Assembly: GCF_000170895.1 (NCBI RefSeq)
Contig: NZ_ABCS01000043.1
Coordinates: 1-64,000, forward strand
DNA length: 64,000 nucleotides
DNA from: Plesiocystis pacifica SIR-1
GTDB lineage: Bacteria; Myxococcota_A; Polyangia; Nannocystales; Nannocystaceae
Reading direction: 5' to 3'
In this document: in pieces, positions 13,635-21,721 of the stretch
Numbering within the stretch: position 1 is the first letter of the stretch
Layout: each line of letters starts with the position of its first letter
Program-made: the position numbers and the translations under genes
The notes under the pieces: generated by a model
The model's database searches: none
Seen by the model: only the letters and a program-made list of their open reading frames with translations
What the model was told of the DNA's origin: nothing

Positions 13635-14435
13635 TTAGCGGAGGGCGCCTCGTTGGCGACGTCCAAAGGGCGAGGCGAGCAGGCCCCAGAAGCTCGTCGG
13701 CGTCGGCTCGTCCACGCCGAAGTCCGTGGCCCGCTCGTCGCTGTAGGTGCCGAACAGCAGGTCGATGGCGGGCAAGAGCGCGGCGAAGTTGCGGGGCGCT
13801 CCCGCGCGATCGTGGTGGCGATGGTGAAAGCGCGGCGTGGCCACGAGCCCGCGCAGGGGCCCCAGGTTGACGCGCAGGTCCGAGTGCACGAAGGCCGTGT
13901 TGACCGTCAGCAGCACCACGACCAGGGCGTGGGCGCCCAGCGGGATGCCGAGCAGGACCAAGGGGAGGTTCTGGGCGAGGGTGACCAGGACGATCTCCAC
14001 GGGGTGCTGGCGAAAGGACGCGAGCCAGTCCATGCGCGGCGCGCTGTGGTGGACCCTGTGGAGGCGCCACAGCAGGGGGAGGGCGTGGGCGGCCCGGTGG
14101 TAGGCGTAGCCGGCGAGCTCGAAGATCAACAGCCCAGCGGCGAGGGACAGCCACAGCGGCGGCTCCCAGGTGACGAGGGCCTCGGGGGTCCACCGGCCAG
14201 CCTGGGCGAGGGTCCAGCCGAGCACGAGGAAGAGCGCGATCTCGGTGAGCACGGCTCCGATCGTGGCGAAGGCCGCGTCGGTGCGCCGACGCGGGGAGGC
14301 CAGCGGCTCCGGTTCAGCCCCGGGCTCGGGCTCGCGCTCGGGCAGCAGCCACTCGAGGGGCGCGAACAGGCAGCCGATGAGCGCCGCGTGGACCAGCGGT
14401 CGCCACACCCACTCGATGTCCACCGGCAGGAGCAT
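13635..14435 (-). CDS. Sterol desaturase / fatty acid hydroxylase family protein
   Basis: 266 residues, integral membrane, with several hydrophobic segments. The eight-histidine di-iron signature is complete: HRAAH, HRVHH and a later HHRHH in FHHRHHDR. Members insert oxygen into, or desaturate, lipids such as sterols or fatty acids; the substrate here is unknown. The ATG at 14435 overlaps the stop of the upstream gene (TGATG), so translation is probably coupled to the PASTA-like gene at 14435-14974. A second family member, clearly different, lies at 53433-54698. Confidence 0.9.
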   Translation of the reverse strand: MLLPVDIEWVWRPLVHAALIGCLFAPLEWLLPEREPEPGAEPEPLASPRRRTDAAFATIGAVLTEIALFLVLGWTLAQAGRWTPEALVTWEPPLWLSLAAGLLIFELAGYAYHRAAHALPLLWRLHRVHHSAPRMDWLASFRQHPVEIVLVTLAQNLPLVLLGIPLGAHALVVVLLTVNTAFVHSDLRVNLGPLRGLVATPRFHHRHHDRAGAPRNFAALLPAIDLLFGTYSDERATDFGVDEPTPTSFWGLLASPFGRRQRGALR

Positions 14436-14974
14436 CAGTAGCCGCGGCCCCACTTGGGCGACCAGTAGTCGATGGGCACTTCGACCTTCGACCCCGCCGG
14501 GACCTCGGTGCCGATCACCTCGGTCTCGCCGACGACGTAGGCCCCGTAGTCGGGCGTCGGGACGACCCGGTCGCGGTTCCACTGATCCCGCGGGGCGAGG
14601 ACGAGGCCGACCTCGCGCAGGTGCTTGCGGGCGACCCACAGCCGCTCACCGGCGACGTCGGGCACACGAACCATGGCCGGCGCGTCGGCTTGCGGGGTGG
14701 CGTCGTCGTTCGCGGCGGCCGTCGGCGTCGGCGCGGCCGCGGGGAGGGGAGCGGGGGCGGGCGCCTTGGCGTGACTCGCCTGGGAGGTCTGGGTTTTGGT
14801 CTCGAGCTCTGTCTCGGGTTCGGCGAGCTCCCCGTCCTGAGCGTCGTCCGCGACCTCGCTCTGGGCCCGAGCCTCGAGGCCACCGAGGCCCATGAACACG
14901 ATCGCCGCCAGCGAGGCGACGCTGGCGGCGATGGCGATGGCAGTGTGCGCGGGGGAACGGCGAGGGGCGCTCAT
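14435..14974 (-). CDS. Membrane-anchored protein with one PASTA-like domain
   Basis: 179 residues from the ATG at 14974. A signal or anchor hydrophobic segment (about residues 14-34) is followed by an acidic and then Ala/Pro-rich linker. The C-terminal 75 residues start VRVPDVAGERLWVARKHL and continue with VPAGSKVEVPI, the pattern of a PASTA domain (peptidoglycan or muropeptide sensing in other proteins). Because it stands alone and not on a kinase, the role is unclear. The stop overlaps the start of the hydroxylase gene, so they are probably co-translated. Confidence 0.75.
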   Translation of the reverse strand: MSAPRRSPAHTAIAIAASVASLAAIVFMGLGGLEARAQSEVADDAQDGELAEPETELETKTQTSQASHAKAPAPAPLPAAAPTPTAAANDDATPQADAPAMVRVPDVAGERLWVARKHLREVGLVLAPRDQWNRDRVVPTPDYGAYVVGETEVIGTEVPAGSKVEVPIDYWSPKWGRGY

Positions 14975-15036
14975 GTCCCGGGTCACGCGCTAGGGCCAGG
15001 ATCGATCTCCCGTCCCCAGAATTTTCTCGAGGCTTT

Positions 15037-15618
15037 TTAGCCCTTGAGCCCCGAGAGCTTGAGCTCGATGGCCTCGACCTCGGCCTCGGCCTTCTCGAGG
15101 TTGTCCTTGACCACCTGCTTGCGCTTCTCGAACTCCTTGAGCCCGTTGACCGGGTCGTTGCCGTTGCGAATCTTCTCCTCGATCTTCGGCGTGCGCTCCA
15201 CGGCCATCTGGCGGATCTCGAGGTTGCGGTTGGCGGCGACGAGGCGGTCCTCCCAGTAGGCGATCTCGTCCTCGACGGAGTCGAAGCTGGTCGGCTCCTT
15301 CTTCTTGCCCGGGTCCGGGGCCATCCCGTTGGTGACGATGGCGTTCTCGACCACGGGGTTGAGCTTGGGCTTGGTCCGCTTGGGCGAGGGCTTGGCGTCG
15401 TCGGTGGGTCGCGCCGCCACGCCGCCGCTGCCGGACTTGGACTTGGCCGTATCCGCGCTCGCGCTGGCCTTGGTATCGGTCTTGGCTTGCTTGGCTTCCT
15501 TCTTGTCGTCGTCGCCACCAAAGAAGAGCAGGCCGCCGATGAGCAGGATGCCCGCACCAGCGAGGATCGCCGGGAGCATGCCGCCGCCTTCTTTTTGCTT
15601 GGGGTCAGGAGAAGTCAT
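15037..15618 (-). CDS. Single-pass membrane protein with C-terminal coiled coil
   Basis: 193 residues from the ATG at 15618. One membrane segment near the N-terminus (MLPAILAGAGILLIGGLLFF) is followed by a Lys/Ala/Ser low-complexity linker and then a charged helical region with heptad-like spacing (VEDEIAYWEDRL to AEVEAIELKL), most likely a coiled coil. No family recognised. It reads towards the PASTA-like gene 62 bp downstream and is divergent from the pseudouridine synthase gene. Confidence 0.75.
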   Translation of the reverse strand: MTSPDPKQKEGGGMLPAILAGAGILLIGGLLFFGGDDDKKEAKQAKTDTKASASADTAKSKSGSGGVAARPTDDAKPSPKRTKPKLNPVVENAIVTNGMAPDPGKKKEPTSFDSVEDEIAYWEDRLVAANRNLEIRQMAVERTPKIEEKIRNGNDPVNGLKEFEKRKQVVKDNLEKAEAEVEAIELKLSGLKG

Positions 15619-15746
15619 GGCTTCGAACCATAGCACCGAACTCCAGGATGTCAGCTTTGGTAGCTATTATTCTCAGGGGCCTGTTTGCCATTGAAACGGT
15701 GTTTTGGAGTGAAGTCAGGGCGGTGGGGGCTGAGTATGATGCTCGA

Positions 15747-16859
15747 ATGGTCCCGGAGGACATGGGCGCAAATTACGCCGATGGCGGCGTGGCGAGTCCC
15801 GGGCCAGCGGGCGAGTTCCCCGACGAGCTGGTCTACGACGACCTCGTCGAGGGCGAGGACGGCCGGGTCTACATCGAGTTCGAGCTCGAGGTTGGGCCGG
15901 GCAGCGACGGCTATCGACTCGACCGCTTCTTGTCTCTGCGCTTCGTTCGGATGTCGCGGACGCGGGTCCACAAGCTGCTCGCGGCGGGCAACGTGCGCTG
16001 TCGAAGCAGCGGCGAGGTGCTGACCAAGAACGCCCTGCGCGTGCGCGGGGGGCAGGTGGTGATCATCCGCCGCCCGGCGCCCGAGGAGCCCGCGGTCATC
16101 CTCGACTACGGCGTCGTCCACGAGGATCCCGACGTGCTCGTGCTCGACAAGCCCGGCAACCTGCCCGTGCACCCCACGGCCCGCTACCACCGGCACACCT
16201 TGACCGCGCTCATGCGTCGGCGCCTCGGGCCCAAGCACGGTTGGGAGATGGCCCACCGCATCGATCGCGAGACCTCCGGGGTGATCATCTTTGGTCGGCG
16301 CAAGGCGAGCGGGCCCAAGATCAAGGGCAGCTTCTTTCGCCGCGAGGTCCACAAGGAGTACCTCGCCATCGTCCTCGGCCGCCTCGAGCTGCCCGAGGGG
16401 CCCCGGTTGATCGACATGCCCCTCGGGTCCGCCGTGGGCTCGAAGATCATGATCAAGATGGGCCCGCGCCCCGTGGACGAGGGCGGCCTGCCGGCGCAGA
16501 CGACCATCGAGGTCCTCGCCCACGGGGAGCATCGAGGCCAGCCGATCACCCTGGTGCGCTGCCTGCCTCGGACCGGACGCACGCACCAGATCCGCGTGCA
16601 CCTGGCCGAGATTGGCCATCCCATCCTCGGCGACAAGCTCTACGCCGCCGAGGAGGACGAGTTCCTCGCCGTGGTCGAGGACGGCGAGCCCGTGGCCGAG
16701 CTCGAGGCGCGGCTGGGCCTGTGGCGCCAGGCCCTGCACGCCCGGGCGTTGAGCTTGCCGCACCCGACCACCGGCGATGGGGTTCGCTATGTCGCGCCCT
16801 GGCCAAAGGAGCTCGCCGGCGTGATCGCTTTGCCGGCGGGCTTGGTCGAAGGCGGCTGA
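15747..16859 (+). CDS. RluA-family pseudouridine synthase
   Basis: 370 residues from the ATG at 15747; a longer open leader exists from 15648. An N-terminal S4-like RNA-binding region (YRLDRFLSLRFVRMSRTRVHKLL) precedes the catalytic domain, with the family motif HRIDRETSGV containing the catalytic Asp and the later RTGRTHQIRVHL. It isomerises uridine in rRNA or tRNA; RluC/RluD-type specificity cannot be decided from sequence by eye. A short insert with a charged EEDEFLAVVEDGEP stretch lies near the C-terminus. Confidence 0.94.
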   Translation: MVPEDMGANYADGGVASPGPAGEFPDELVYDDLVEGEDGRVYIEFELEVGPGSDGYRLDRFLSLRFVRMSRTRVHKLLAAGNVRCRSSGEVLTKNALRVRGGQVVIIRRPAPEEPAVILDYGVVHEDPDVLVLDKPGNLPVHPTARYHRHTLTALMRRRLGPKHGWEMAHRIDRETSGVIIFGRRKASGPKIKGSFFRREVHKEYLAIVLGRLELPEGPRLIDMPLGSAVGSKIMIKMGPRPVDEGGLPAQTTIEVLAHGEHRGQPITLVRCLPRTGRTHQIRVHLAEIGHPILGDKLYAAEEDEFLAVVEDGEPVAELEARLGLWRQALHARALSLPHPTTGDGVRYVAPWPKELAGVIALPAGLVEGG

Positions 16860-16881
16860 GCGTCGATGGGGGCCTGCGTGC

Positions 16882-17499
16882 TCAGGCGGCGGCGCTCGAG
16901 TTCAGCTCCGCGAGCAGCTCGCTGGTCTCGACGATGCGCTGGGCGATCAGGCTCAAGGTCGCGAGGGTCCCGGCGTGGGCTTCGTCGGAGGTGGTCGCCG
17001 TCGCGTCGGAGACGAGCACGACCTCGTAGCCGTGGTCGACGGCGGCGCGGACGTTGGCCTCGACGCACAGGTTGAGGACCATGCCGCCCATGATCAGGGT
17101 CCGGATGCCGCGGGCGCGCAGCAGCTGGTCGAGGTCGGTGGTTCCAAACGCGAGCATGCCCGCGCGCGGGGTGGCGAGCACGGTGCTCGGGGTCGGAGCG
17201 AGGGCCTCGACGATGGCCCCGCCCGCGCCCTCGCGCATCGCCCCGCGCTGGCGCAGGAGCTGATAGATCGGGGCGTTGGACGGCGGCGCGGCGTGGTGCT
17301 CGTCGCGCTGGATCAGCGTCGAGTAGAGGATCGGTAGCCCGGCCGCCGCGGCGGCGTCGCGGAGCTTGCGGAGCTTGGCTACGACCTGCCGCTGCGCGAC
17401 CTGGGCGTGGAGGAGATCGGCGAGCGCGCCGTCGGAGGCGAGGACGTCGCGCTGGGGATCGGTGATGAGCAAGGCGGTGGTGTTCATGTCGAGGGTCAT
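16882..17499 (-). CDS. Isochorismatase-family cysteine hydrolase
   Basis: 205 residues. Asp14 (ITDPQRDV) and Cys145 (LNLCVEANVRAA) match two members of the family's Asp-Lys-Cys triad, and the fold pattern GIRTLIMGGM and VLVSDATAT fits. At the position where the catalytic Lys is usual (Lys-Pro-Arg), this protein appears to read ATPRAG, so Lys is replaced by Thr110 in my alignment by eye. Relatives hydrolyse amides or vinyl ethers; the substrate is unknown. ATG at 17499 has GGAAAG about nine bases upstream. The promoter region shares an operator-like motif with the TetR gene upstream, so induction by a small molecule is likely. Confidence 0.88.
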   Translation of the reverse strand: MTLDMNTTALLITDPQRDVLASDGALADLLHAQVAQRQVVAKLRKLRDAAAAAGLPILYSTLIQRDEHHAAPPSNAPIYQLLRQRGAMREGAGGAIVEALAPTPSTVLATPRAGMLAFGTTDLDQLLRARGIRTLIMGGMVLNLCVEANVRAAVDHGYEVVLVSDATATTSDEAHAGTLATLSLIAQRIVETSELLAELNSSAAA

Positions 17500-17544
17500 G
17501 GGTCTGGCTTTCCGTGGTGTGGGTTGATCGATTTTACTGTACGA

Positions 17545-17558
17545 ACTAGTTGGTATGT
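17545..17558. promoter_or_regulatory. TetR operator copy 1 (inferred)
   Basis: ACTAGTTGGTATGT, with AACTAGTT as a perfect palindrome across its left edge. Thirteen of its fourteen positions, counting an A/G swap pair, line up with the motif at 18227-18240 in front of the TetR gene (12 identical). It lies 46 bp upstream of the isochorismatase-family start. Confidence 0.6.
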
Positions 17559-17615
17559 TTTGGGATGAAAAAAGAGCAGGCCGAAGCCCGGACGGCTCGA
17601 GCGAGCGCTCGCCGC

Positions 17616-18218
17616 TCAGGTCTTGCGGTCGAGCTGCGCCGTGACGCTCGCTCGATAAAAGCGCACGGCTTCGACGATGCGCTCGGGGTCGCGGTGCGCC
17701 TTCGACAAGGTGATGCCGCCCTCGAGGCAGACCAGGAATTGTCGGGCCAAAAAGCCCGCCTCGGCGCGCGCAGCCTTGACCGATCGGCCCTCGCCGCGGA
17801 GCGCATGGCGGAGCGTGGTCTCGAGCCCGAAGCCGAGCTGGTCGAAGCGATCGGCGATGGCCAATTGCAGGCGATCGTCGCTATCGGACACTTCCAGGGC
17901 CATCACGGCCATCACGCAGCCTCGGCGCAGCTCGGGCCCGGCGGCGACCTCCTCGGCGCGCTCGAGCATCTCATCGAGGCGCTCGCGGGGGTCGGGGCTG
18001 TCGACCTCGATGGTGAAGGCGGCGGCGATCTGCTCGAAGTAGTGGTCGAGGAGGGCGAGGGCGAGCGCGCCCTTCGAGGGGAAGTGGTGGTAGAAGGCGC
18101 CCTTGGTCACCCCCGCGCGACGACAGATCTCGTCGACGGTGGCGGCGGACAGGCCGTGGGCCAACACCAATTCCTCGGCTGCATCGAGCAGCTGCTGACG
18201 TGCATGTCCTCGGGGCAT
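17616..18218 (-). CDS. TetR-family transcriptional regulator
   Basis: 200 residues from the ATG at 18218. The N-terminal helix-turn-helix is clear: RQQLLDAAEELVLAHGLSAATVDEI, then RAGVTKGAFYHHF. The ligand-binding C-terminal domain is typical in length. The longer open leader (to 18332) is rejected because it reads through the operator-like motif. It most likely represses itself and the isochorismatase-family gene 117 bp downstream through the shared ACT(AG/GA)TTGGTATGT sites. Effector unknown. Confidence 0.92.
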   Translation of the reverse strand: MPRGHARQQLLDAAEELVLAHGLSAATVDEICRRAGVTKGAFYHHFPSKGALALALLDHYFEQIAAAFTIEVDSPDPRERLDEMLERAEEVAAGPELRRGCVMAVMALEVSDSDDRLQLAIADRFDQLGFGLETTLRHALRGEGRSVKAARAEAGFLARQFLVCLEGGITLSKAHRDPERIVEAVRFYRASVTAQLDRKT

Positions 18219-18226
18219 CAGAGCCG

Positions 18227-18240
18227 ACTGATTGGTATGT
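18227..18240. promoter_or_regulatory. TetR operator copy 2 (inferred)
   Basis: ACTGATTGGTATGT, 8 bp upstream of the TetR start codon, so binding would block its own transcription or translation start region. It matches the copy at 17545 except for the central AG/GA pair. Confidence 0.6.
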
Positions 18241-18309
18241 ACGGGATCGAAGGCCTCGGGGCAAGCCGCGACCCTCGAATTTTCCAGAGCTCGGTCGAGT
18301 CCAGTCGAA

Positions 18310-18477
18310 CTCAGGGACTGTGAACTTTTCACAGTCCCTGACTATTTTAGCCGTCGTGGACGACGCCACGCCCTCCCTGCCCCACGTCCACGACTCAGGG
18401 ACTGTGAACTTTTCACAGTCCCTGACTATTTTAGCCGTCGTGGACGACGCCACGCCCTCCCTGCCCCACGTCCACGA
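18310..18477. repeat. Two tandem 84-bp units of nested inverted repeats
   Basis: Two copies of an 84-bp unit (18310-18393 and 18394-18477) look identical by eye. Each contains a perfect hairpin with 12-bp arms AGGGACTGTGAA / TTCACAGTCCCT and a 3-nt loop (18313-18339, 18397-18423), then a second perfect inverted repeat with 10-bp arms GTCGTGGACG / CGTCCACGAC about 22 nt apart (18353-18394 in the first unit). The array abuts the stop codon of the minus-strand gene at 18479 and ends about 70 bp before the TetR operator. It may act as a terminator or insulator, or be a mobile palindromic element. Confidence 0.9.
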
Positions 18478-18478
18478 C

Positions 18479-19156
18479 TCAGTCCAGCAGCGGGACGGCG
18501 TCGGGGTGCGTCAGCGTCTCGCGGATCGCCCCGGTCAGCACGACCAACTTGACCGTCTTCCCGTCGCGGACCTCGACCTTGAACTGGGCCTTGGCGTAGC
18601 CGCGGGCCAGGGTGATGTCGCGGTCGGGGAGGTGGATGAGGTTGACCGAGGGGGCCTCGCGGGCCAGGCCCAGGCGCATCTTGCCGTCCTCGATGGTCAT
18701 CTCCCGCGGGGAGCCGGGGTCGATGGTGGCCTCGAGCTCGGGCAAGGGGTGGAGCCAACGTTGACGCTGTTCATGGGTGCTCTGGGCGAACACGCCGAGG
18801 CCGACGAGCAGGGCCGTGCCGAGCACGGCGGCGACGAGGGCACGGGTGCCCCAGGTCGCGCGCCAGCCTCCGAGGCGGCCGAGGTGGTGCTCGCCCACGG
18901 GCGGGTCGTCGAGGAGCTCGTCGTCGCGGGCGTTGGGCGCCGCGTTGCGCACGGTCTCGAACTCGGCGAGGCGACCGGCGGCCCGCGCCGTGTCTCGCTC
19001 GTGCTCGAGCTGGGCCCGGAGCTCGAGCATGCTGACGGAGGACAGATCGAGCTCTTCGTCGTCGAGGGTCTCGCGCAAGCTGTCCGAGGGACTGGGCCCG
19101 AACACTCCGCTCCGACTCGCGGGCTCGAGAGGCGGGACCGTCGTCATGTTCGCCAT
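18479..19156 (-). CDS. Single-pass membrane protein, function unknown
   Basis: 225 residues from the ATG at 19156 (a second ATG is at 19147). The N-terminal ~95 residues are acidic and probably cytoplasmic, with a short helical stretch SMLELRAQLEHERDTARAAG. One membrane segment follows (TRALVAAVLGTALLVGLGVF), then an extracytoplasmic domain of about 100 residues with alternating beta-like patterns. No family recognised. The stop codon lies exactly at the edge of the tandem 84-bp repeat, whose hairpins are well placed to end this transcript. Confidence 0.75.
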   Translation of the reverse strand: MANMTTVPPLEPASRSGVFGPSPSDSLRETLDDEELDLSSVSMLELRAQLEHERDTARAAGRLAEFETVRNAAPNARDDELLDDPPVGEHHLGRLGGWRATWGTRALVAAVLGTALLVGLGVFAQSTHEQRQRWLHPLPELEATIDPGSPREMTIEDGKMRLGLAREAPSVNLIHLPDRDITLARGYAKAQFKVEVRDGKTVKLVVLTGAIRETLTHPDAVPLLD

Positions 19157-19230
19157 GCTACCCGACTCCACGCGCAGTTGCCGTGGGCCGATTTCGAGCG
19201 AAGGGGGGCCGACGCAGGGTGCCGGCGGTG

Positions 19231-20550
19231 TCAGCGGTTGGCTTCGTCGATGAGCCGCGCGCCCTCCATGAGCAGGCTCGTCGTCGAGGTCTGGACCTGG
19301 TCTTCCATCTCCACGTCCATGACGGTGAAGTGGAAGCGGCCCTTGGTCCAGGTCAGCATGAAGTAGACGCTCTCTCGACCGTCGCGGTCGTCGTCGTCCT
19401 TCTCGATGCGCGACTGGATGACTTGGCCCGAGCGCAGGAAGATCCGGCCGACCATCTTGTCCTCGGCGCGCTGGATCTGGAGGACGCCGTCCTTGCGCTC
19501 CATCTCCATCATCACGAGCAGGCTCGACAGGCCCAGCTGCTCGAGGCGTCCGGACAGGCCGGTGCGCTTCATCGCGCCTGAGAAGGAGCCCGCGCTCCCG
19601 CTTCCGGGGTGCTCGCGCGACGCCGGGGTGCTCTCCTCGGGCGCCACCGGGGGTGGGGTGGCGGCGGGGATCTCCTGGGCGGGGGGCGCTCCGTGGGGCG
19701 CGGGGGGCTGGCCGGGAGGTCCAAAGCCGCCGGGTCCACCGGGCTGGTAGCCCTGGTTGGGGTCGGCTCCGTAGCCTTGCTGTTGCTGCGGGGGGTAGCC
19801 TTGCTGCTGCGGAGGGTAGCCCTGCTGCTGCGGGGGATAGCCCTGCTGCTGCGGGGGGTAGCCCTGCTGCTGCGGGGGGTAGCCTTGCTGTTGCGGGGGG
19901 TAGCCGCCGTGCTGCGGGGGATAGCCCTGCTGCTGCGGGGGGTAGCCGCCTCCTTGGCCGCCGGGCATGGGACCAAAGCCGCGGTTGCCAAAGCCCGAGT
20001 TGCCGAAGGGCTGGCGTCCGTAGCCCGGCGCGGGGCCGCCCCCAAAACCACCCCCAGGTCCGCCAGGCAGGCCACCTCCGGGCGCGCCGGGGTAGGCGGC
20101 GGGCGTGGGGCCGCCACCGAAGCCGCCGGGTGCCGGCGTGGAGCTTCCGGGTTGGCCGTAGGGCGAGTCGCCGCCGCGCTTGGACAGGGCCTTGAGGATG
20201 CGCCGCTCGAGCTCGTCGAAGCGGAAGGGCTTCGAGACGTAGTCGTCCGGCTGCAGGCCCATGGCCCGGAGCCGATCCTCATCCTTGCCCAGGGCGGTGA
20301 GGAACAAGATCGGCAGGTCCGCGAGGTTGGGGTCGGCGCGCAGGGCCTGGGCCAGCGCCCAACCATCCATCACCGGCATCATCACGTCGGAGATGATGAT
20401 GTCGGGGCGCGCAGCCATGGCCTTTTGCAGGGCCTGTTGACCGTCGCGAGCGGTCTCGACGCTGTATGTACCTTTCTTCTCCAGGCTCGAAGAGACCATG
20501 CGGAGAATCCAGGGGTCGTCGTCGACCACGAGAACCCGAATCTGGCTCAC
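19231..20550 (-). CDS. Response regulator with GYPPQQQ-repeat linker and DUF4388 domain
   Basis: 439 residues, GTG start. The N-terminal receiver domain has Asp10-12, phosphoacceptor Asp55 (IISDVMMP), Thr85 and Lys107. Residues about 125-330 form a Gly/Pro/Gln low-complexity linker, including about eight copies of the heptad GYPPQQQ (one variant with QHG). The C-terminal domain (about 340-439, SGRLEQLGLSSLLVMMEMERKDGVLQI) is a DUF4388/PATAN-type domain, frequent in myxobacterial and cyanobacterial response regulators. No histidine kinase is adjacent, so its partner lies elsewhere. The gene is tandem with the membrane-protein gene 74 bp downstream. Confidence 0.93.
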   Translation of the reverse strand: MSQIRVLVVDDDPWILRMVSSSLEKKGTYSVETARDGQQALQKAMAARPDIIISDVMMPVMDGWALAQALRADPNLADLPILFLTALGKDEDRLRAMGLQPDDYVSKPFRFDELERRILKALSKRGGDSPYGQPGSSTPAPGGFGGGPTPAAYPGAPGGGLPGGPGGGFGGGPAPGYGRQPFGNSGFGNRGFGPMPGGQGGGYPPQQQGYPPQHGGYPPQQQGYPPQQQGYPPQQQGYPPQQQGYPPQQQGYPPQQQQGYGADPNQGYQPGGPGGFGPPGQPPAPHGAPPAQEIPAATPPPVAPEESTPASREHPGSGSAGSFSGAMKRTGLSGRLEQLGLSSLLVMMEMERKDGVLQIQRAEDKMVGRIFLRSGQVIQSRIEKDDDDRDGRESVYFMLTWTKGRFHFTVMDVEMEDQVQTSTTSLLMEGARLIDEANR

Positions 20551-20803
20551 TCGCCGAGCCTACGGGGGGGCGACGGCGCGTGTCAACGAAAGTGCGCCTC
20601 GACCTACCCCACCGAGGGACGGATCCCCTGGAAACATCGGGGCGTGAGGGCCCGTTGTCGGCGGCTTTCGACGAGTCGGCGCTGTGGGCTCCACGGCAGG
20701 TCTCGGGCCCGGACGCTCGGCGGTCACGCGGGCCGGGGTGGCCGAACCGAGGTCCTGGAGCGAGTTCCGGACAGAAGATGGAGTGAGATTGCGCGCGGGT
20801 CTG

Positions 20804-21619
20804 CTAGAGCGCCGATCGGTTTGAGCGCGCGGCCACGGCCCAGACCGCGCCCTCGCGCTCCTCGAGGCGGGGTGCCCGAGCCAGGCGCAGTCCGTGGGCC
20901 TCATCCTTGCCGGTGCGCAGGTCGAAGCAGTAGCCGTGCCACGGGCAGCGCACCCGACCGTCCCGGACCGGGGCGTCGTCGAGGGGGCCGAGGAGGTGGG
21001 GGCAGGTCGTCGAGAAGGCCTGGAGGGCCCCGTCGAGCTCGGTGACCCGAAAGCGGACGCCGCCCCGTTCGAAGCGAAAGCTCGGGTCCAGGACCGCGCC
21101 GCGCGAGCCGAGGGCTCGGCCCTCGGCGCTCCGCTGGGCCTGGGCTCGGGCCTTGGCGCTGGCGCGGACGCGATCGAGGGCGCCCTGGCGCTCGACCATC
21201 ATCGCCTCGTCCTCGTCGTAGAGCCGGCGGTAGGTCCCGACCAAGACCGGGCCGTAGAGGCGAGCGCGCACGGGGCGACGCCGGGGCGTCTGAAAGCGGA
21301 CGTCGACCTCGATGCGGCGTTCGCCCAGAGCCCGCGCCTGGGTGTGGATCGCCATGCCCGCACAGAAGCCCGCGAGCACGCGCGTGATCCACACGCCGCT
21401 GGCCGCGTCGAGGGTCAGCTCGATGGTCTGGCGCAGGCCCAGGGCGGCGGGTTGGAGCAGGACTTCCGCCCGCCAGCGCCGGCTGTCGCGGTCGAGGAGA
21501 GTGAGGTCGGCGAAGCTGCTCGCGTGCAGGTGCGGCAAGTGCTCCCAGTCCAAGGCGTTCTCGAACATGCGCTCGAGGGAGACGGGCAACTCACGCTGGT
21601 AGCGAGCGATCTCGTGCAC
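20804..21619 (-). CDS. SRPBCC-like protein with C-terminal Rieske [2Fe-2S] domain
   Basis: 271 residues, GTG start at 21619 with AGAAG abutting it. The N-terminal half looks like an SRPBCC ligand-binding fold (polyketide-cyclase-like). The C-terminal Rieske domain shows CPHLLGPLDD and CPWHGYCFD, giving both Cys-His pairs. In ring-hydroxylating oxygenases the Rieske domain comes first and a large non-heme-iron domain follows; here the order is reversed and the catalytic iron site is not evident. It may pass electrons to a partner oxygenase or act as a sensor or reductase. It reads away from the response regulator, and about 250 bp downstream of it contains no gene I can see. Confidence 0.85.
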   Translation of the reverse strand: MHEIARYQRELPVSLERMFENALDWEHLPHLHASSFADLTLLDRDSRRWRAEVLLQPAALGLRQTIELTLDAASGVWITRVLAGFCAGMAIHTQARALGERRIEVDVRFQTPRRRPVRARLYGPVLVGTYRRLYDEDEAMMVERQGALDRVRASAKARAQAQRSAEGRALGSRGAVLDPSFRFERGGVRFRVTELDGALQAFSTTCPHLLGPLDDAPVRDGRVRCPWHGYCFDLRTGKDEAHGLRLARAPRLEEREGAVWAVAARSNRSAL

Positions 21620-21721
21620 CTTCTGAGTGTAGCCAATCGATGGAAGTGAACGCTGTTTTTGCCGGTCGTAGCGCGATTGACAGCCCTAGGGGCAGGTGGT
21701 AGGCAGCCTTCGGTACGCGCC

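Noticed and set aside
17971..18453. Minus-strand open frame reading through the 84-bp repeat and tetR promoter
   Set aside because: Its repeated peptide is just the translated DNA repeat, and it then runs out of frame through tetR.
18310..18477. CRISPR array
   Set aside because: Two directly adjacent units with no spacers, and nested hairpins; no cas genes.
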